Part shown: piece by piece, positions 60,507 through 64,000 of the stretch
Position numbering within the stretch: position 1 is the first letter of the stretch
How the letters are laid out: every line of letters begins with the position of its first letter
Assembly (NCBI RefSeq): GCF_021018805.1
Contig: NC_086247.1
Location: 91,496,140 to 91,560,139, forward strand
Origin: Prinia subflava
Taxonomy: Eukaryota; Chordata; Aves; Passeriformes; Cisticolidae
Direction: 5' to 3'
Length of the DNA: 64,000 bases
Made by a program: the position numbers and the translations under genes
Notes under the pieces: generated by a model
What the model was told of the DNA's origin: nothing
Seen by the model: only the letters and a program-made list of their open reading frames with translations
Database searches by the model: none

Positions 60507-62829
60507 AGTTTAGGGGAAAGCAGAATGTGGTCTGTACTTGGCTGTTTGTCTAATACTTTTTCCTTGCTGAGAGTTGAACAAAGCATTTGAAGCTGCTTTT
60601 AGCCTTACAGCCAGGACCTGATGTTTGTAGCACAAACCCAGCTGAAATTACTTCTGTTCTGGTGGCCAAGGTAGGAAAGTGAAGGTCACTAATTAACCCT
60701 TACATTTTTAACCCATGCTGAAATGTGGCTTTTCACAGTCCAGTCATGAGCTGTAGTTAATGACCCAGCAAAAGATAGTATTTATCTTTAAGGTAAAGCT
60801 TCTTCCAGTGTGACCAAACCTTAAAATGTTCACCCAGAGGTGAAACCATGCAAGCTGGCTGGATGGAGGGCAGCTGTCATGGGTACCAAACTATGAAATA
60901 ATGGTCACAACCTGGCCCTGAATCTCTCAAGTTTAGCCCAGGTCTCAGCTTCTATTTTTTTCATTGAGAAAGGGCCATGTTTGTTTCTTTCCCGGCTTTG
61001 TTCCAAGGCAAAATCGGGTCAATCTTGGGAAAACCAGAAAGTCACATGGTTTTCCATTTGGTCTCTCTCCTCTTTGGTTCTTTGTCTCGAGAATTTGTGC
61101 TAATGGTTCATGTTGCTTAAATATCCCTACACTCCTAGCAGGCAGATAACACTGGCGCTTGAGAGATTCTTGAGATACATCTCCTATGGACACATGGTAT
61201 TTTCTACACCACATGTTTTCTCCTTCCTGCTTCTTTAGCATGCTTTTGGTGATTTGTTTGTTTGCATGAATTACTCTCAGCTTCAGAACTCATCCATATC
61301 TTTTATTTCTTATTTCCTTAATTGGGGACGATTTTTTTTCTGCTCCTGCTCTTTTTGGATTCATATTGCTTTATTAGCAACATTACAGTCTATTTTGGGT
61401 GATTTAGAACAGAACAGATAGAAATGCATAGATATTATTCCCTGGCAAATAAGCAAGCCTAGATATGCTTCAAACATATTTTGAAACATTTTAAACCCTT
61501 ATGCGCAAGCAATTTGTGTAGCTGACTACTGGGCAAACATAAATCCCTAAATCCTTCTTTTCCTTTATTTTGATCAGCATTGCTTTGTCTTTCCTCTGCT
61601 TTTCTTGTCAGCTTATTTCTAAGGGGTGGTAGGTGCCTCCATGCTTTAAAAAATCCTGTTACTTTGCTTGTTTAGACACCTGCACACCACAGCAAATTTT
61701 TACCTCAGCTGCCACTTATTTTTTGACTGAGAACAGTCTTTAATTATGATCAAGACAAAAATCTTCTGTGTGTGTCTGTCTTTCAAGGCACGATAGATGC
61801 CTTGGCTGGATGCTGCTGCCACTGTGCTATCTTCTGTTTATTAGAGTCCAGCCTCTCACTAAGCTGTCAGCCAAGCAGAGGAGATGCAGAGTGACAGACG
61901 TTTCGGAGTACACTTCATGGATGCGCCAGAGCCCCAAAGTGAGTCATGAGGTGTGACGGGCATCCACAATTTTTTCACCTATGTGTGGAGCTTGAAAGGC
62001 TGCAGGACAGTTTTCTTTGGGCAGAATAGCTGCTCTCCCCGGAGATGTGGTGCGGGCGCTGCAGGGAAGGAGATGCTGTTGTGCAGGCTGGAAATGGCAC
62101 AGCCCGGTTAGGAGAGAGCTACGGGAAAAATTCCTTTGGCTTCCTGGTCTCTCGTGTAACTGTCATGGCCACTCTGATACCTTGCTATGGGTGGTGGGCA
62201 TCGCTACGTTTTGCTCGGGGAATGAGAAGGGATGTCCTTCGTCTGCTGTCTGGATTGGCAGTGAATGTGGTCTGAGGAAGTGTGGGGAAAGCGAAAAATA
62301 CAGAGTCTGTGCAAATGCAAGTGGATTTTTTTTCTATGCTCTCTTTGCATAGAGTCCCTTGGGGAAAAGGAAGTCAATGAACTAGCAGGTCTCCTGAGGG
62401 ACTGCAGCCGTATTTCCAGTCAAAAAATTTTGGTTTCCAATGAAATGCATGTCAGAAATATTTTGCTTTCAGTGAAGTGTGTGGCAAAAATAGATATTTT
62501 TTTAATTTTTATTTTTTTTCCCAGTGAAAATGCAGCAATTTTGTGGGGGAATAAGTAGGCTTAGCTCTATTAGTAATACTATTTTCTGTCAAGGAGCTAA
62601 TTCATCTTAATGGAAAAATTATAATCAAGCATGGGAAAAGAAGCACTTTTCTAGGCAGCGATCCTGTCACCTGTAGAGAAGAGATTTGGGATCTGGAGTG
62701 GTTTGCTTCTATTTTGAGCTTTAGTGCTAATATTTTCAGGCTCCTCAAGTCAGCCTCATGCTGCGTGGGCATGCACAGCTGGAGCATTATGAAAAATAAA
62801 TAAAAAGGTATTTCTAATAGAATAGCCAG
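60507..62829. other. Non-coding sequence, no gene seen
   Basis: Unique-looking DNA. The part at 61990-62290 is moderately CpG-bearing with open plus-strand frames of 76-111 codons that have no recognisable domain. No RNA gene or transposon was found. Confidence 0.42.
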
Positions 62830-63060
62830 AGTTGGTAGAAGCGGCTTCACCTGCTCCGCTGAGAGGTTTGTAAGGCGAGGCTCCCCTGTGGCAGCAGACA
62901 TGCACCCGTCCTTGCTATCATCTGTATGACCTCACGCATTTGCTTTGAAATACAATTCCTTTATGTCAGCTCTATCTTTATCAATCAGGGTGGTGCGATA
63001 AAGTGCCAGCACTTTGGGATGATAAAGAGAATTTAGATTGCGGCTGTCGCTGATACCCGC
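62830..63060. promoter_or_regulatory. Candidate element with a GATA cluster
   Basis: Four GATA cores fall within about 52 bp: TATC at 62973-62976 and 62979-62982 on the minus strand, and GATA at 62997-63000 and 63021-63024 on the plus strand, the last two each within GATAAAG. A PBX-like ATCAATCA overlaps the second. Several CpGs are kept (CTCACGCA, GGTGCGATA, TTGCGGCTGTCGCTG). The arrangement looks like a GATA-factor enhancer. Confidence 0.35.
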
Positions 63061-64000
63061 TGGCTGATCCTGAGCTGCTGTGTAGGAGCCTGTGGGAGGA
63101 TGCAGGGAGGTGTCCCTGCAACAGCATAGATGGAGTATCAGATTGCACCGAGCATGAGATTAACTGTATGTACAGAATGTATCCAACCCTCAGGCACATA
63201 TCCATATGTTTGGATGCTGGTGGGTGTTTTTTAAAGTTACTGTTTTAAAGATATCCACACAGGTGGCTAGCAAGCATTTGTTAGATAGCACAACATGAAT
63301 GTTGAAGCAATCTGACTGCTTGTGGGTGAGGAATAAAAGGAGAACCAGTGTTGGGTGTCCAGGGTTTTCTGGATAATGGTTATTTGCCTTAAGAAAGAAA
63401 GGATTATTTTTCTCCTGGTTAGTTTCGGGAGAATGCAGAGGGATGTGCAGAGGCTGACAGCAGCCTCATTTCACAGAAAACAAAAACCCCATCAGGTGGA
63501 GGCACTTTAGAAAAACAAACCCTGTTTTGGTGACGTGATTTTTTTTTTTTTGATATCTCACGCTTGTGTGCAAAGTATGTTTCTTTTAGACCTTCAAGGG
63601 AAATAATAATAAAAAAGGACTCCAGGTGTGTGTGGGGGGGAAGGCAGTGTTTCAGTTTTGGGGTGGGTTAGTTTTATTTTTTTTGTGATGGAAGGATATG
63701 CTAAGGCCAGAATGTGCCATTGTAGAACAACTCTGTGATGAGCCACAGGCTCACTGGAGGTGGAATCCTGCACCACTTCCTGACAGGATGATGAGAGATT
63801 TCCCCTATGTCCAGCCAGCTTCTCTGGGTTTGCTTTCTTCCCATCATATCACACTCATGGGAGCATCCTCTCCTGGAGGACTGGCTTGTTGCATGAGCAG
63901 CCACTTAGAGGACAGCAGCTGTTGCTGGGCATGTTCAAAAGCAGCTGAAAGGATATTGAAGCCACTTTTAATCCACAGCTGTCTCTAGGCCTAAGTTTGC
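63061..64000. other. Non-coding sequence to the window end
   Basis: Contains a short poly-T near 63540-63552 and a G-rich patch near 63636. No gene, RNA or identifiable repeat was seen, and nothing appears to run off the end of the window. Confidence 0.45.

Overview
The window reads as nuclear DNA from a bird, most likely a songbird. The main reason is the repeat content. There are three separate CR1 (Chicken Repeat 1) LINE fragments. There are also two solo endogenous-retrovirus LTRs, one of which resembles from memory a class III (ERVL-type) LTR common in songbirds. Most of the remaining sequence is moderately AT-rich and CpG-poor with short poly-A/T and microsatellite tracts. I found no bacterial-style gene, operon, phage, CRISPR array, rRNA or convincing tRNA. 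I could not recognise any exon of a known vertebrate protein-coding gene, so the window is best described as intergenic or deep-intronic sequence.

Layout. Positions 1-23.8 kb are single-copy-looking DNA with a 50-bp poly-A run (2316-2365), a short CA/TG microsatellite (about 11.71 kb), a pair of CTCF-like motifs (8240-8270), and several homeodomain-rich blocks that look like conserved non-coding elements (about 9.8, 15.5-15.9 and 20.2-20.8 kb). The 23.8-26.8 kb interval is one 5'-truncated, minus-strand CR1 element interrupted by a 758-bp solo LTR with a 5-bp target-site duplication. The 27.7 kb region carries five perfect copies of an 11-bp minisatellite. A second CR1 3' end lies at 35.6-35.9 kb, directly after an enhancer-like block, and a third lies at 39.7-40.2 kb. 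A CpG-rich, GC-rich island of about 270 bp sits at 47.34-47.61 kb. A poly-T run at 53.1 kb is flanked by a possible short retro-insertion. A second solo LTR of 532 bp, with TATA-like box and polyadenylation signal, spans 58.26-58.79 kb. A GATA-motif cluster lies near 63.0 kb.

There is no set of genes working together here. The only protein-coding traces are the broken reverse transcriptase/endonuclease remnants of CR1. The functional interest is regulatory: perfect or near-perfect palindromes for POU and SOX-type factors, a CTCF-like pair, an orphan CpG island, and several blocks that look like developmental enhancers. I see no evidence for an undescribed molecular system. The regulatory calls are from motif reading only and need a multi-species alignment to confirm.
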